From Ligula intestinalis (lineage: Eukaryota; Platyhelminthes; Cestoda; Diphyllobothriidea; Diphyllobothriidae), in assembly GCA_036362985.1 (NCBI GenBank), contig JAYGXS010000005.1:52496560-52560559 (forward strand): 64,000 nt of DNA, in the 5' to 3' direction. The translations under genes were made by a program, and so were the position numbers. Every line of letters starts with the position of its first letter. Positions within the stretch are counted from its first letter, which is position 1. A model generated the notes under the pieces. It did no database searches. It had not been told where the DNA came from and worked only from the letters and a program-made list of their open reading frames with translations. Positions 46,201 through 56,734 of the stretch are shown here, piece by piece.

Positions 46201-46350
46201 TTTGTGATCATTTGCAATGACATATGACGATTCTAGTGTGATCAAGGATGGACGGAAGCCGGTGGATAAAGTCGAAGAAGTTGATATAGCTGTTTTACCG
46301 GAGGGAACCATTCTGACAGAGGACTCTACATGCTCGGGCGCAACAGTTTA
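46201..46350 (+). pseudogene. Second gag start after the right LTR
   Basis: TTTGTGATCATTTGCA and the start codon at 46217 repeat the leader and first ~45 codons of gag at 30722-30870 (MTYDDSSVIKDGRKPVDKVE, then TILTEDSTCSGAT). Homology ends abruptly near 46350. The element therefore continued past this LTR, as in a tandem array or a recombinant. Confidence 0.85.
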
Positions 46351-47125
46351 AGTTAACTAACAATGAGCATTTTGATGGCACTCTAGGTTGCAGTCACGAT
46401 TTCGTTTGTACCTGCATATAAAATGTTTGTATTGCTTTTCTTTATACCGATATCCCCATCGGTTTTAGTCAAAACATTTAGAATCAAACACTTTCTTCCA
46501 ATAACGCTGTTAGACTTATATAAGTCTAAGGTACAAAGCCACCAATCTAGCTCCTTAGCTAAACAATAACTAGATAATTAAAGATGGTGCAGGTGGATTA
46601 TCTTTATGTGGACACATTATCGACAACAGAATATCGATCGGACAGGCTAAGCAGAATAGAAGCAGCATTAAGAAACCGGATCAAGCATGGCAAGTGCCGT
46701 GGAAACCTAACTTTGACACACGGTTTAGTAATGTGTATCATTAATCAAGGGGATTCAAGCTGCTGAGCGAAGTGATGCCAGCTAATAAGTCTTCATTCGC
46801 TAACAGAAAGAGGGAACTTCAACAAAACTTACCGATAGACAGATGCCTATGGTATGGTCAGAGCCTAGGAACGCTGAACAGATTTTTGGTTACATGATCA
46901 ACAAATGTTTATTGCTTAGTAGGGCTGAGACTGCAACGATGTCCCTTCTTCTTATTAATAGACATGCAGAAGCACTCATACTATCATGTGTGGAAAGTGA
47001 TATAAACTCATCAATACAACGTGAAAAGAAACCGTGTGGTATGAGAGTATTTTTTAATAAAACCATATTAATTTAGTTGGTTTGGCAGATTTGCTTAATT
47101 TGAGTTGACCCAAGTGTGAAAAACT
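46351..47125. other. Unassigned, two short ORFs
   Basis: Frames 46584-46766 and 46843-47076 on the plus strand (60 and 77 aa) are unrecognised. No repeat partner is seen. Confidence 0.4.
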
Positions 47126-47127
47126 CT

Positions 47128-47210
47128 AGGCGTTTGGCGGGATTTGAACCCGCGCATCAGCGAAAGCCTTTGCCGCAGGCTAATGCTCTACCGAATTCGA
47201 TTCTATGGAA
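47128..47210 (-). pseudogene. tRNA pseudogene or SINE head
   Basis: The minus strand has a perfect T arm (GCGGG, TTCAAAT, CCCGC; 47153-47137) and a perfect five-pair anticodon stem AGCCT/AGGCT around GCGGCAA. That loop would place GGC (alanine) as anticodon, but position 33 is C instead of U. The variable region is long (~11 nt) and the acceptor stem does not pair, so it is not a working tRNA. The D-arm segment reads TCGGTAGAGC. Confidence 0.6.
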
Positions 47211-47214
47211 CCGA

Positions 47215-48480
47215 AATATTTTTGGTATCTAGCAAAATAGTCTAGTTGAGGCAGTTATTCACGTCTTTTTTTACTAAGGTGGGTCTCGTAAGGAATTCAG
47301 TTAATCGTAGATGGGAGATATTCTCTACTCGAGAGGCGGCACCATGCGAACAGCTTCAGTTTCTCCTTAAGCACCTGGAGGATTTATTGACGCCACGACA
47401 CCTCAGATGTAAGGCTCCTGTTAACATAGTTATGGGCAAAGACGTCGTAATGCGATTTATCTAATAGACCCTACTTAAGCGGTTGCTTAATGCATTCGGT
47501 CTCTTCTTGCAATAAATCCCAAGGAAGTATTTATAAGAAGAAAGCATCATAGCAGCCAACTTCTGAACGCTGAATGGCTAGCTGGAACAAAATTATTACT
47601 TTGATAATGTCTTCACGAGTTCAGTTGGCTATTTACTGCCCGATCCTAGCGCTCTCCGAGAGTTATAGGCAAAGCCTTCGAAAATCCTTTTTATATGTCG
47701 ATGATATAGACTGCTGAATGCGCAGTTTTCACAATATTAACTACTAAATAAGTACTTATGTAATTTAAGTAGTATTTTATGAAGACATTTAGCTGAAGAG
47801 ACGACGCGGGACCGGGGCAATAATGCACACACAGAGTGGTCGCCAAACGTCGTGCAACGTCGTCAGGTCAAGTCAGGTTGTATTGAGGGAAATTTAGGTA
47901 AATACCTTTGAACTCCCTTTTGGTATAGGACAGTTTTTCAATGCATTTTATCAGCAGAAAATTTCAGAACAATGGCATTGCCAGTAATTTGAACTGTGTA
48001 AGGGAGGGCCGACAGTGAAAAAACTTCTTAGGCATTGTTCAGAAGTCCAGGGGTTTGAATGCCATTTGAGAGATTTGAGGAGAAAACCTGTCGCCCGTGA
48101 GGGTGGGGGTGGAGGGAGGGGGGTGCAGAGAATATTCGAATCGGACCGTCTGTGCTAAGAGTATTTGAAGCATATCAGGAGGAGCCCATCGTGGTTTTTG
48201 TCATAATCCCAAGGGTCCCACGAGGAAAAGATTGCGGAGGTCACGCGAATGTCACCGAGTGTCGGCACCGAGTGTCGGAGACGCGCCCATCGTGCATTCT
48301 TGCTGGTTACCGAGTCTACCCACTAACTGACGCAAAGAGGTAAATGGGAGTTTTCTAAACAAACATGCTATTAAAAAGTAGTGAGTAGTACGTTTTTATA
48401 ATTTTATTATGCAGCAAAGTCCTTTCGATAATCGGCAGTTTATTTTCGGGGACCTAGTAGCCACAAGGTCTAATTTAAAC
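47215..48480. other. No recognised gene; G-rich tract at 48096-48124
   Basis: The tract GGGTGGGGGTGGAGGGAGGG has four or more G-runs separated by one to three bases and could form a G-quadruplex. Elsewhere only short frames. Confidence 0.5.
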
Positions 48481-48489
48481 GTTACACCT

Positions 48490-48575
48490 GTCTTAAACGT
48501 GTCCCACCGATGGCGATATGGCAATGTCCACGGGCAGAGTATTTCATGCATGAATTCGGAAGAGTTTTACAACGC
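48490..48575 (-). pseudogene. Small CR1 C-terminal fragment
   Basis: The minus strand reads NTLPVDIAISPSVGHV, matching WNALPADIVMSPSVDAF of the adjacent LINE at 48720-48760. It is a second, more decayed copy of the same short region. Confidence 0.55.
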
Positions 48576-48604
48576 TGCGTAGCCTAGGACCACAAAGTTT
48601 GATG

Positions 48605-49690
48605 GATAAGACCTTAGTCAGTCTTCTTTATTATTAAATTCTCACCAATGCTAACTTCAGAGGACGTTTTGGCTATGCACGTCTAGCTTTCTCTTGAATG
48701 CGTCCACAGATGGGGACATAACAATATCCGCGGGGAGAGCATTCCAGGCTTCAATTACTCTATTTCCAAAGAAGAAATTGCGTGTGTCTTGTCTGGCCCT
48801 TGTTACGCGTAGTTTGAATAGGTGCTCTCTTAAGTTCGTCGTTGTTGCTAACTCGAAGAGGTCGCCAGGTAGAAGACAACAGTCCTGCCCGTGCATTATA
48901 CGAAATGTTTGCATCAGATTGCCACGTAGCCGTCTGTAACTTTACGGAAATAGATCAAGATTAGCTAAACGTCGTTCGTAGGGTAAAAAGCCCTGACCGG
49001 TAACCAGTTTGGTCGCGTGACTTTGGACCTTCTCGAGGGAATTTAGGTCTTTCGCGGTCCAGGGTTTCCATGCCTGGATAGCAAACTCCAACTTCGGCCG
49101 CACAAATGTTCCAACGACCTTTGCAAAGCAGTCTTTATCGAAGGCACAGAAAGCCCTTTTGACAAGATACAGGACGGACATCGCAGACTTGGCTTCTTTG
49201 GCGCAGTGCAGCGAGGGCTTGATAGATGTAGAGATCCATACTCCCAAATCTTTCTGCGCGTCCACTTCTTGCATCTGGATGTTATTTAGGCTGTAAACCA
49301 TGGGGTTCCGAGAGCTGGGTCGGCCAACTCGTAGGCAACTGCATTTTTCTCGTTAAACGGCAAAAGCCACTCTGTAGACCTCGTTTGAAGACGGTTTAGG
49401 TTTATCTGCAAACGCTCTTCGTCAGCTGAATTTCTGACGACGTTCCAAATCTTAATGTCATCGGCAAACATAGCCACATCGCAGTCCAATTCACGAACGG
49501 AGTCATTGACGTATATAATGATCAGTATAGGGCCAAGGACAGATCTTTGGGGGACACCGCTCTCGACTGCAACGTCTGCCGACTGCTGGTTACCAATATG
49601 GACAGTTTGGGAGCGGCCAAGTAAGAAGCTTTGAATCCACTTCAGCTTAGCTTGGCTTGTAACGGCATTCACCTCGGGCGGGTTGAGCCG
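48605..49690 (-). pseudogene. CR1-like LINE, RT C-terminal half (LINE-6)
   Basis: Read from 49672: LKWIQSFLLGRSQTVHIGNQ, GVPQRSVLGPILIIIYVNDS and an intact active-site box MFADDIKIW (~49465). A frameshift near 49300 leads to KDLGVWISTSIKPSLHCAKE and VGTFVRPKLEFAIQAWKPW, then LPYERRLANLDLFP. After a further break comes MQTFRIMHGQDCCLLPGDLF to FKRKLDVHSQNVL (48657-48914). The tail AATAAAGAAGACTGACTA (~48615-48632) parallels the ACTGACT end of LINE-1. The RT N-terminal half is missing because RTE sequence takes its place upstream. Confidence 0.88.
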
Positions 49691-50655
49691 GCATCAGTTT
49701 TGACATTGACTGCATCACGAATCACAACTGTCCAGACGCGTCGATCTTGTGCCCGTTTACACGAGAGCGCCATCCATTCACGGTTCCACCGGCGTAGGCC
49801 GTAGATGCATGAGCTGGAAGCAGACGACAGATCCTGCTTGACTGTTGCTGTCAAAGTTTTCAGCTGCCTGCCGCGACGTTTGTGCCAGGTGGGGGGAAGC
49901 GCGCCACAAGCAGGTCACGAATCAGCTCGCCGTCGAGAACAATAGGAGTGACAGATATAGGGGCACACAGGAGAGCATGACTTGGGTCTTATTGGCGTTT
50001 AGGCGTAATCCGATGGATCATCACACGCATTGACCTTGTCCAGCGCCTGCCGAACTGCAATACAGCTGTCGCCAAAGAGGACGACGTCATCAGTATACGC
50101 CAAGTCAGTCACCCATTTTTTACGATCAAACTGCACTCCCTGGAAGTCATCCAGTGCTTTGGTCATGATCCAGTCCACCGCATAGTTGAACAGGGTTGGT
50201 GAAAGGGCACAGCCTTGGCGGACGCCCGTCCTGACGCTAAAGGCTTCCGTGTCGCCGTTCTGCGTCCTCACCCGTGTGGAAGTGCCACGATAGTGTGCCT
50301 GCATGAGATTGAGAAGCTTAGGTGGTAGGCCGTCCGTCCTCATTATGTTCCACAGCGAACTGCGATCAACAGCGTTAAATGTGGCAGCAAAGTCGATGAA
50401 GCATAGAACAGTGGGTTGTTGGTGACCCCATCTCAGTTCCAGCACGCGGCGGAGATTGAAGATCTGGTCGGTGCAGCCACGACCTGGTCGAAATCCACTC
50501 TGGTTTGGGCAGGTGCGCTGGTCTCTCGCAGTTTGGAAACGTTTGAAAAGAAGAGATGTGAATGTTTTCGCCACTACATCAATAACGCTAATGCTTCTGT
50601 AATTGCTACACGCTCGTCGGTCGCCTTTTTTAAACAGTGTAAGCCTCGTAATAAT
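49670..50655 (-). pseudogene. RTE-like LINE RT fragment
   Basis: Read from 50650: LTLFKKGDRRACSNYRSISV, CPNQSGFRPGRGCTDQIFNL, VLCFIDFAATFNAVDRSSLW, GVRQGCALSPTLFNYAVDWI and the active site AYTDDVVLFGDS (~50100; TDD variant of YADD). After a frameshift: GLRLNANKTQVM. The C-terminal stub 49669-49854 ends DAGSTRPR and a stop. The motif set is RTE-type rather than CR1. It sits exactly between the endonuclease and RT parts of a CR1-like LINE. Confidence 0.85.
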
Positions 50656-50689
50656 GTCTAGGTGGACGGTACACGGTACACGGTCAGAA

Positions 50690-51070
50690 ATTCCAGGCTA
50701 GGCGATTCCAGTACCTTAATAGAAAGCCAAATGGCCTCGGTACTGCAATGAAACCGCTCTGTTTTTTTTCCGCGACTAGCAGTCCATGTTTGACGTAAGT
50801 TATAATTTCTCCTCCATGGCGCCCTCTTCTACCTCTCCGGAATAGATTAAAGCCAGGTAGTGCCACTTCGCGGTCATCCACGTTTTCAGACAGCCAGGTT
50901 TCTGTCAGAGAGATAATGTCGGGAGAAAGGTCATATATCTGCACTTTCAGTTCATCTAACTTTGAAAACAGACTCTGTGCGTTGGTGTAGAAGAATTTAA
51001 GTGACATATTTTTGACGAATTTTGTCTCGGTGGAATTTGAACCTCGTTTGACTGCGGCTGTGTAAGCCAC
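50690..51070 (-). pseudogene. CR1-like LINE endonuclease, N-terminal part
   Basis: LKFFYTNAQSLFSKLDELKV, DIISLTETWLSENVDDREVA and FNLFRRGRRGRHGGEIITYV are the N-terminal APE endonuclease motifs (N of TNAQS, E of LTETW). It breaks off before the GDFN region. It probably belongs to the same LINE copy as the RT half at 48605-49690 and the ORF1 upstream. Confidence 0.85.
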
Positions 51071-52735
51071 GCTCAGGCCATTGTTCGAAGTATTATCGGT
51101 TGGTTCAAGAACCTCATATTCCTGTGAATAATCTTCCCATTTGAGATTTTCAGGCTGGTCTCGCCATTTTTTCTTCTCGAAAGTAATTCTGCCACAAGTT
51201 CCCAGCTTTTGAGCCGTTCCGCTATGGAGTACTCCGGCTAAAAAACTTCTTTGTTTGACTGGCGAAGGCTGGTCTTTTTTGATAGGATCAGTTCAACATT
51301 TTCGTCATTTTGCATCACAATTTTTAGAGGTCGTGGTCGGGGCGTACTTGTGGCCTCTTCAGGATTTTTTCCGATCCGAAATTATTTCAGAACTGGAAAT
51401 TCCAAACCTGACTCGAACTGAATGTTTAGAACACGATTGAAGGATGCCTAGTCCTCCGCCTTATGGTCTGAACTGACTGAAGTGCATTCTTCTAGGCCCT
51501 GGACAATAATACAGTGTTGTCGTCCCTGTGGGTGTTGGAAGACTTTTTCTACAGTTTTTGACATATTGGCCTCTGTGAGACTCGAGCTCGGGATGGCCGA
51601 TGTAGATGGTTCCCCAGCATGGGCCTTATTTCTGTTGCTATGTTCATTCGGGAGGCCAAGCCCTTCATTGTTGCATATCATTTCGGTGTTGGACACGGTC
51701 TCTTAGTCGGCCTCAGAATCCGTGTCTTTGATCTGGGAGCTTGGGCTGGCAGTGGGCCTCGAGCTCGGACTGGCTAGAGTCAATATTTTGCCAGTATTGA
51801 CTTTGCCGCTGTCGCTAGGGGTGCTCGCGAGGTCAGGCACGGCAGCTTTAGGCACCTTCGCGCTAGGTGTTGGCAGAGTCTTGCAATTTTTTATGAGAGT
51901 CTTAGGTTTTGGTGGTGGCCCAGCCGTCCTTTTGTTGTCCACAGCGGGGGTGTTCGAATTAGCCTCAACTGTGGCTGCATGATCAACTATGGGGGCCTGT
52001 ACTTTAGGTATAGGCATATAGCAGCTAAGTCTACGACGGTAATGGCCTTAACACCTACAATCTTCCAGACCCTGGTTCCTTAGGAGATTGGAGAGAAGAC
52101 GGTGGAAAGGCGAGAGTAGACGGAACAGTGTATTGTTTACAGAAGGGATAAGGGGAAGGTTGCCAGTAGGTCTTGCAGGGCGTACGACCGCGAGGCCCGT
52201 AGGACAGGGCGGCGTCGCCGGCCGCCGCCGGCCGCCGCCGCCGCGACCAGCGAGGCCGGAATTCCAAGTGTCCTCTCACCGCAGTCCTCGTGGGCATCAT
52301 GCCAGAAGACAGAGACAGAGCGCGTTCAATGGCAAGGTCGGCCTGTGATTGGTTGTCTTGGCGCAAGGCTGGCAAGGCGAGACTGGGTGCGTTCGTAAGT
52401 GGCTTAGACCATTGAGCGAGAACGGACAGGGGGTGCCGAGACTTGGCACCTGGCCGCAGGCAGCATTAGTGCGTAGGACAAAGGCGCTGTCCGTCAGCTC
52501 ATGGGTTCCGATTCGCTGCTAGGGCCACTACAGGCACACTCGTAGGTTTCTGAGGTGTTCTACACGTAAGCGCGGCAGCTGTCAGGTTTTCTGCTAAGAA
52601 GAGGTTCCGCTGGATAAAATCTTTCCTGCTTTTCATTTCTTCCTCGAGCTTTTTCTTTGAAACGAGGGTCTGCAGCATAACCTCCTGCATATTTTTTACT
52701 ACGTCGACAAGTTTATCAAGCTTTGAGGCTAGCAC
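51071..52735 (-). pseudogene. CR1-like LINE ORF1 region
   Basis: Frames in order: 52499-52735 with a coiled-coil-like start (LASKLDKLVDVVKNMQEVML); a GC-rich stretch; 51703-52017, Pro/Ser/Lys-rich (PPPKPKTLIKNCKTLPTPSA); 51448-51696 ending GRQHCIIVQGLEECTSV. Past a stop, recognisable ORF1-type sequence (FRIGKNPEEATSTPRPRPLK, LILSKKTSLRQSN) leads into the endonuclease frame at 51070. The position directly upstream of the endonuclease supports ORF1. The protein is broken by several stops. Confidence 0.6.
52213..52247. repeat. (GCC)n GC-rich tract
   Basis: GCCGGCCGCCGCCGGCCGCC continuing to GCCGCGACC. Located in the LINE ORF1 region. Confidence 0.85.
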
Positions 52736-52807
52736 ATACTATCCGTCGCAATAGTCTACTACTGGCATCGGTCGCACCCAATTGCTGAGACTTTTAGATC
52801 TTGTTCC

Positions 52808-52878
52808 ACACCGTGCGTCGGTGGCGTAGTGGGCCTGGCCTCGTAACGAGGCGGTTTTGAGTTCGAGCCCATCTCGCG
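52808..52878 (+). other. tRNA-like sequence (Pol III boxes)
   Basis: A box TGGCGTAGTGGGC and B box GAGTTCGAGCCC fit the tRNA promoter consensus closely, about 30 bp apart, with a CCTCG/CGAGG hairpin between. T and acceptor stems do not form properly, so it is a SINE head or tRNA pseudogene. It abuts the upstream end of the LINE ORF1 region. Confidence 0.55.
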
Positions 52879-52939
52879 CCAAATTTTGCTTTTGGCTTCT
52901 GGTCTGCATAACTGCGTACAATAATTGTATTTTCAGCAC

Positions 52940-53825
52940 AAAAGGTTAAGATATGGAGTTTTTGTCTTATATACGAGATAGAAAGCCTAAGGTTTCGCTT
53001 TGCTAATATAAGAATCCTTAAGGAGTCGAATCTCTTTACTTAAGACGATTGTTTTTAGAATTTAAGCAGCAGAACTTTGAGTGACTGCTAGGTATGTGTC
53101 TAAACTTGTAAACCACGTTCAGGGTTGATAAGAACAGGCGTAACAACCAAACTAGTTTAGTTTCTAACTATGCAGTAGGTTACTCCAATGCTGGTATCAA
53201 AACAAATGTAATATAATATAATGGAGCGACTCAGTCTTTGTCGTTTTATATCCTGCTCCTTGTTGTGTACTAGTTTCTGAGAGTTCCCCGGCACCAGTGT
53301 TGTAGGAGTTTGGCTTTTTCGATTTCGTTTAGGAAGAGTTTTGACGATAGTCTGCTTTAATAGTTACAAAGTAACCGTGCGAGCAGATGGATTTCGACCC
53401 AGATGGCGATTAAGGAGAGGAATACGGTGGTATGGTTTATTCAGTGAACAAATTTTGTTCATATCCTGCTTTGTACGTAAATCCAGAGTGTTGTTCTTGA
53501 CACACTATATTTTGATCGTTGAACTAAGTATCCTTCTCAAGTCTGCATTAAAACCGTTGTAGCTCACAATGCATTTACCGACCGGACCCGCAATCTATAC
53601 TGCGTGAAATGAAAAGTAGATCCTTTAAAGGAGGCATATTTCAATATATGAAGTATCATTTATTAGCTAAAAACTAATATGTTTTACCAAAAACTGTCAA
53701 ATCCAAAAAAGGTCAGTAGGACAAGTCGGGGATAAAATGTCGTTCTATAAGTGACAAAAGTGTAAGAAAATAGAATTAAATGACAAAATGAGGAAAAGTA
53801 AGAAATAAGTAACACACTAGTATTT
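52940..53825. other. No recognised feature
   Basis: AT-rich with one short frame (53341-53562). Nothing identified. Confidence 0.45.
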
Positions 53826-53829
53826 TATT

Positions 53830-54860
53830 TGAGTGTCTTTTAGCGTGTATAACGACAGTAATTCGGGAGGAACTAGATACAACTATGTTGTCAATTGCGG
53901 TTTGGTCTATATAATTATCAAGAACGAGCGCCCATCTATTTTCCTTTGAAAGGTATGCCGGAGGCTTGTGCTATTTTCGCTTGATTAAGGCGAATAGATT
54001 TTCAATTGGGTTTAGGTCGGGGCTATTAGGAGGGATGACAATTGTTCGCAGGCCGCATGCAGAAAGGCTGGCTGTAGTCTTGAAAAATTAGGTTATAATC
54101 GTAAGATAAATTACAATCATACCTCCTTTGATCGGTGAGCAGGGGCATTATATTGTAGTATAATAGTATCCATTCGACGCCTCTGAATGTCATTATAACC
54201 AAACACATCGTTGACATAGCCGAAACTGTTAATGTTCTTTTGAGTCGATCGCCAGATTGGTCACTCACCAAACTTGATTGCCATCTACACCATGAGGCGT
54301 CGACAGTTCTTGAAGGTTGATATCGAAGCAATCTTTTCTTTGGAAAAGTTTTTTCCGCATATGAGCATGTGTGCCGACTTTGTGGACTTGTCTAAGAAGA
54401 GTACTTCATCACAGAAGGAAATGCTTTTCCAAAATGAAAGTCTGTGACGAATGTATTCCTGTGCAAATAAGAAACGTTCCTTTATATGTTTCCTACTTAA
54501 AAATAGCTTTTCCGTAGCCATCCACTGATGAAGGCCAAATTTTTGCATTCTTTTCCTAACTAGGGTCTGAGGGAACATCGAAAAATGTTCCATGTGAATA
54601 GCGGTAATGGGCATATAGTGGTATATTTTTAGTGTTCGACGAATAAAATCGTCATCCTGTTTTGTTGTAGACCGTTTTTTTCAGGATTCTTTCTTCTAGG
54701 CACTGTTTTATAATTAATAATTTGGGATACAGTGGCCTTGCTTACATCAAACATACTAGCCAATGAATTACGCACCAGCCCTTCGGCTGCCATGTTTCGT
54801 AAGCGGACAAAATCCGCTTCACATCAATAATGACCTGATATCTCGACGGCACAGCCGAAA
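53830..54860 (-). pseudogene. Tc1-like transposase pseudogene
   Basis: Read from 54800: an HTH with LASMFDVSKATVSQIINYKT (~54760), then KFGLHQWMATEKLFLSRKHI, LFAQEYIRHRLSFWKSISFC and DEVLF (first catalytic Asp, ~54400). LMVWMAIKFGE follows. The second catalytic segment reads LQYNAPAHRS where LQDNAPAH-type is expected (Asp replaced by Tyr), at ~54140. The third is SPDLNPIENLFALIKRK (Glu present, ~54015). Several frameshifts and stops occur. I could not define the terminal inverted repeats. Confidence 0.85.
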
Positions 54861-55925
54861 ACCAAGAAAAGGACATCTATCGCGCCTTCCCGTTCCTATA
54901 TCAAGCTCACGCTTATAGTTATCGCTAAGGTAAAACAACTTTGTCATACCAATTTATTACTGCATTTTGTGGCACAAAACCTCACAGATTAGCAAAAAAT
55001 ATTTAAACGTGGAATTCTTCCTTGTTTCCGAAAATAAATGCGATTCCTTCAACCTGAACTCACTTACATCTGAAGAACTTCGGACAACATTTTCCGGTTC
55101 TGGCAGAGATATGTTTCATAACTTTTTCACTTATTTTGGAGTTCCTCCATAGTATAATGCACATTAATAAAATGTTTGGTTCTGTCGTACGTAATAGCAT
55201 AGGAAATTCCTTCGATATGAGACTGCTCCCATTTCCGCGAAAATTAATATCCATTTCTCTTAATAAACCTAACTAAAACGGTGATTTTCTTAACGAAAAG
55301 CTTTTGCAGAATTAAATGAACTCAGTGAATCACAATAGTGTTTTCAAATATATGCTAGAGTACCAAGCCAAATTTCATCCTGAACGTTACATGGTCTTTG
55401 GCGAATACTGCATAATAATTTATCGAAGTGCTACAGTTACGTGGCCTCCAAAACTGATTTGTTTTGGCAGTTATGCGTTGGTATTTTACACGAATTTTAG
55501 GCCGTACTGTACCTTATGCAAGTCAGCTATCGCTATAAACGAAGTCATGCACAACTCACCGACCTACGTCCGCTATACTCCGTGACACAGTGGACGTCGA
55601 TGTCTACGACGGTCCCTGTCTGATGCCCACTGTGCCAAGGTTATGCAACCTCGCAACGAGTGCTTTCAGACTCGCTGACCGCAGATAATTTATCTACTCC
55701 CACTGGTACACCTGCTTCCAGGTAGTCACGGCTACCCAAAAGCCACCCTTCAGGTGATGCAACACAGACCAAGTAGACATCTTTTGCACTCGTCGTTGAA
55801 CGTTCAGCTGACCGCTAATGGAACTCATCTGTCCCACTCTGCCTTGGGTCTCGGCCGGCCTTGACCCCTCTATAGTGACAACACTATTTGCCTATACTTC
55901 CAGCTGTACAGATGAGTCCCGTTAA
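54861..55925. other. No recognised feature
   Basis: Short frames at 54967-55152 and 55316-55585 are unrecognised. Part of 55600-55920 may be an extension of the SINE that follows. Confidence 0.4.
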
Positions 55926-55934
55926 CGGTCAGGT

Positions 55935-56115
55935 TAACCTTCATCAATATTCCCTGACCTAAACCGGTAAGAACACGAGCTCGTGGCTCAATAGTTGGGA
56001 CGTTCGAATTTTATCGAAGAGGTTCGAGGCTCGGGTGGGGCACAACCTGGGTCTGGATATGACCGGCCAATGAAGGCCAATAAGCCAGAAGTGGCCAGTC
56101 TTGCAGTCTCCCCTA
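55935..56115 (+). repeat. tRNA-derived SINE-like repeat, copy B
   Basis: Better-preserved partner of 7440-7615. GTGGCTCAATAGTTGG serves as A box and GAGGTTCGAGGCTC as B box (GGTTCGA exact), spaced about 35 bp. They are followed by GGATATGACCGGCC and GTGGCCAGTC, which are shared with copy A. Confidence 0.7.
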
Positions 56116-56734
56116 TCTGCCTATCACTGGAACTCGCTACACAAATAAATGAAAGCAGCTGCCACCGCTGTGTCACGCTCTTTCCGGCACGACTGGATGC
56201 CATCAACCCCGCCAGTGGCTGCCTGTGCACAATAAATCCCTCTCACAGGGGCCTTCTACAAATCACGATTTGGCCGGATGTTGGCGGTGCATTGAGTACA
56301 CACAGTGCTTCGAGGCTACAACCCTCACTTGAACCAAAGTAGCTTCTTAACCGGGTTGTTTGTAGCTTACTCCAAAAAGTACAGTTTAAATCCCATCCTC
56401 GGTCACCACTATTTTGACGTTTCTAATTAGCATATCACTCAGTTGCTGAGATAATTCTTCCCAGTTTCACATTGCCCCACCTATGTTTATAGGTAAGATC
56501 CATGCTTCAAACGACGTGAGAGGCAGAACTTGCCAGAAATAAGAAAAACCAAGCGGGCGCATCAAAGTCATATTACTACAAATTCGCCAAAATCTGTCAA
56601 ATCCTACTTTCCGAGCATGCTTGAGAATCCCAAGTGGTGTCAGAGAAAGTTAACTTTCTGTACGCTCATTGGATGGAGGAGAAGGCCGTTTCTGAGTTAA
56701 CCAATCTAGGGCAGCACACACTTAGGTGTTCGTA
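56116..56734. other. No recognised feature
   Basis: No gene or repeat identified; may include the 3' part of the SINE. Confidence 0.4.

Noticed and set aside
47860..47900. Minus-strand CTGACGACGTTGCACGACG resembles a ribozyme core
   Set aside because: The hairpin is present but is followed by TTTGGC instead of GAAA.
52055..52375. Long GC-rich ORFs on both strands
   Set aside because: GC-rich sequence has few stops by composition. The region lies inside the LINE ORF1 segment and neither frame has recognisable motifs.
53340..53580. 73-aa ORF with basic start
   Set aside because: No recognisable motif; length is expected by chance in AT-rich DNA.
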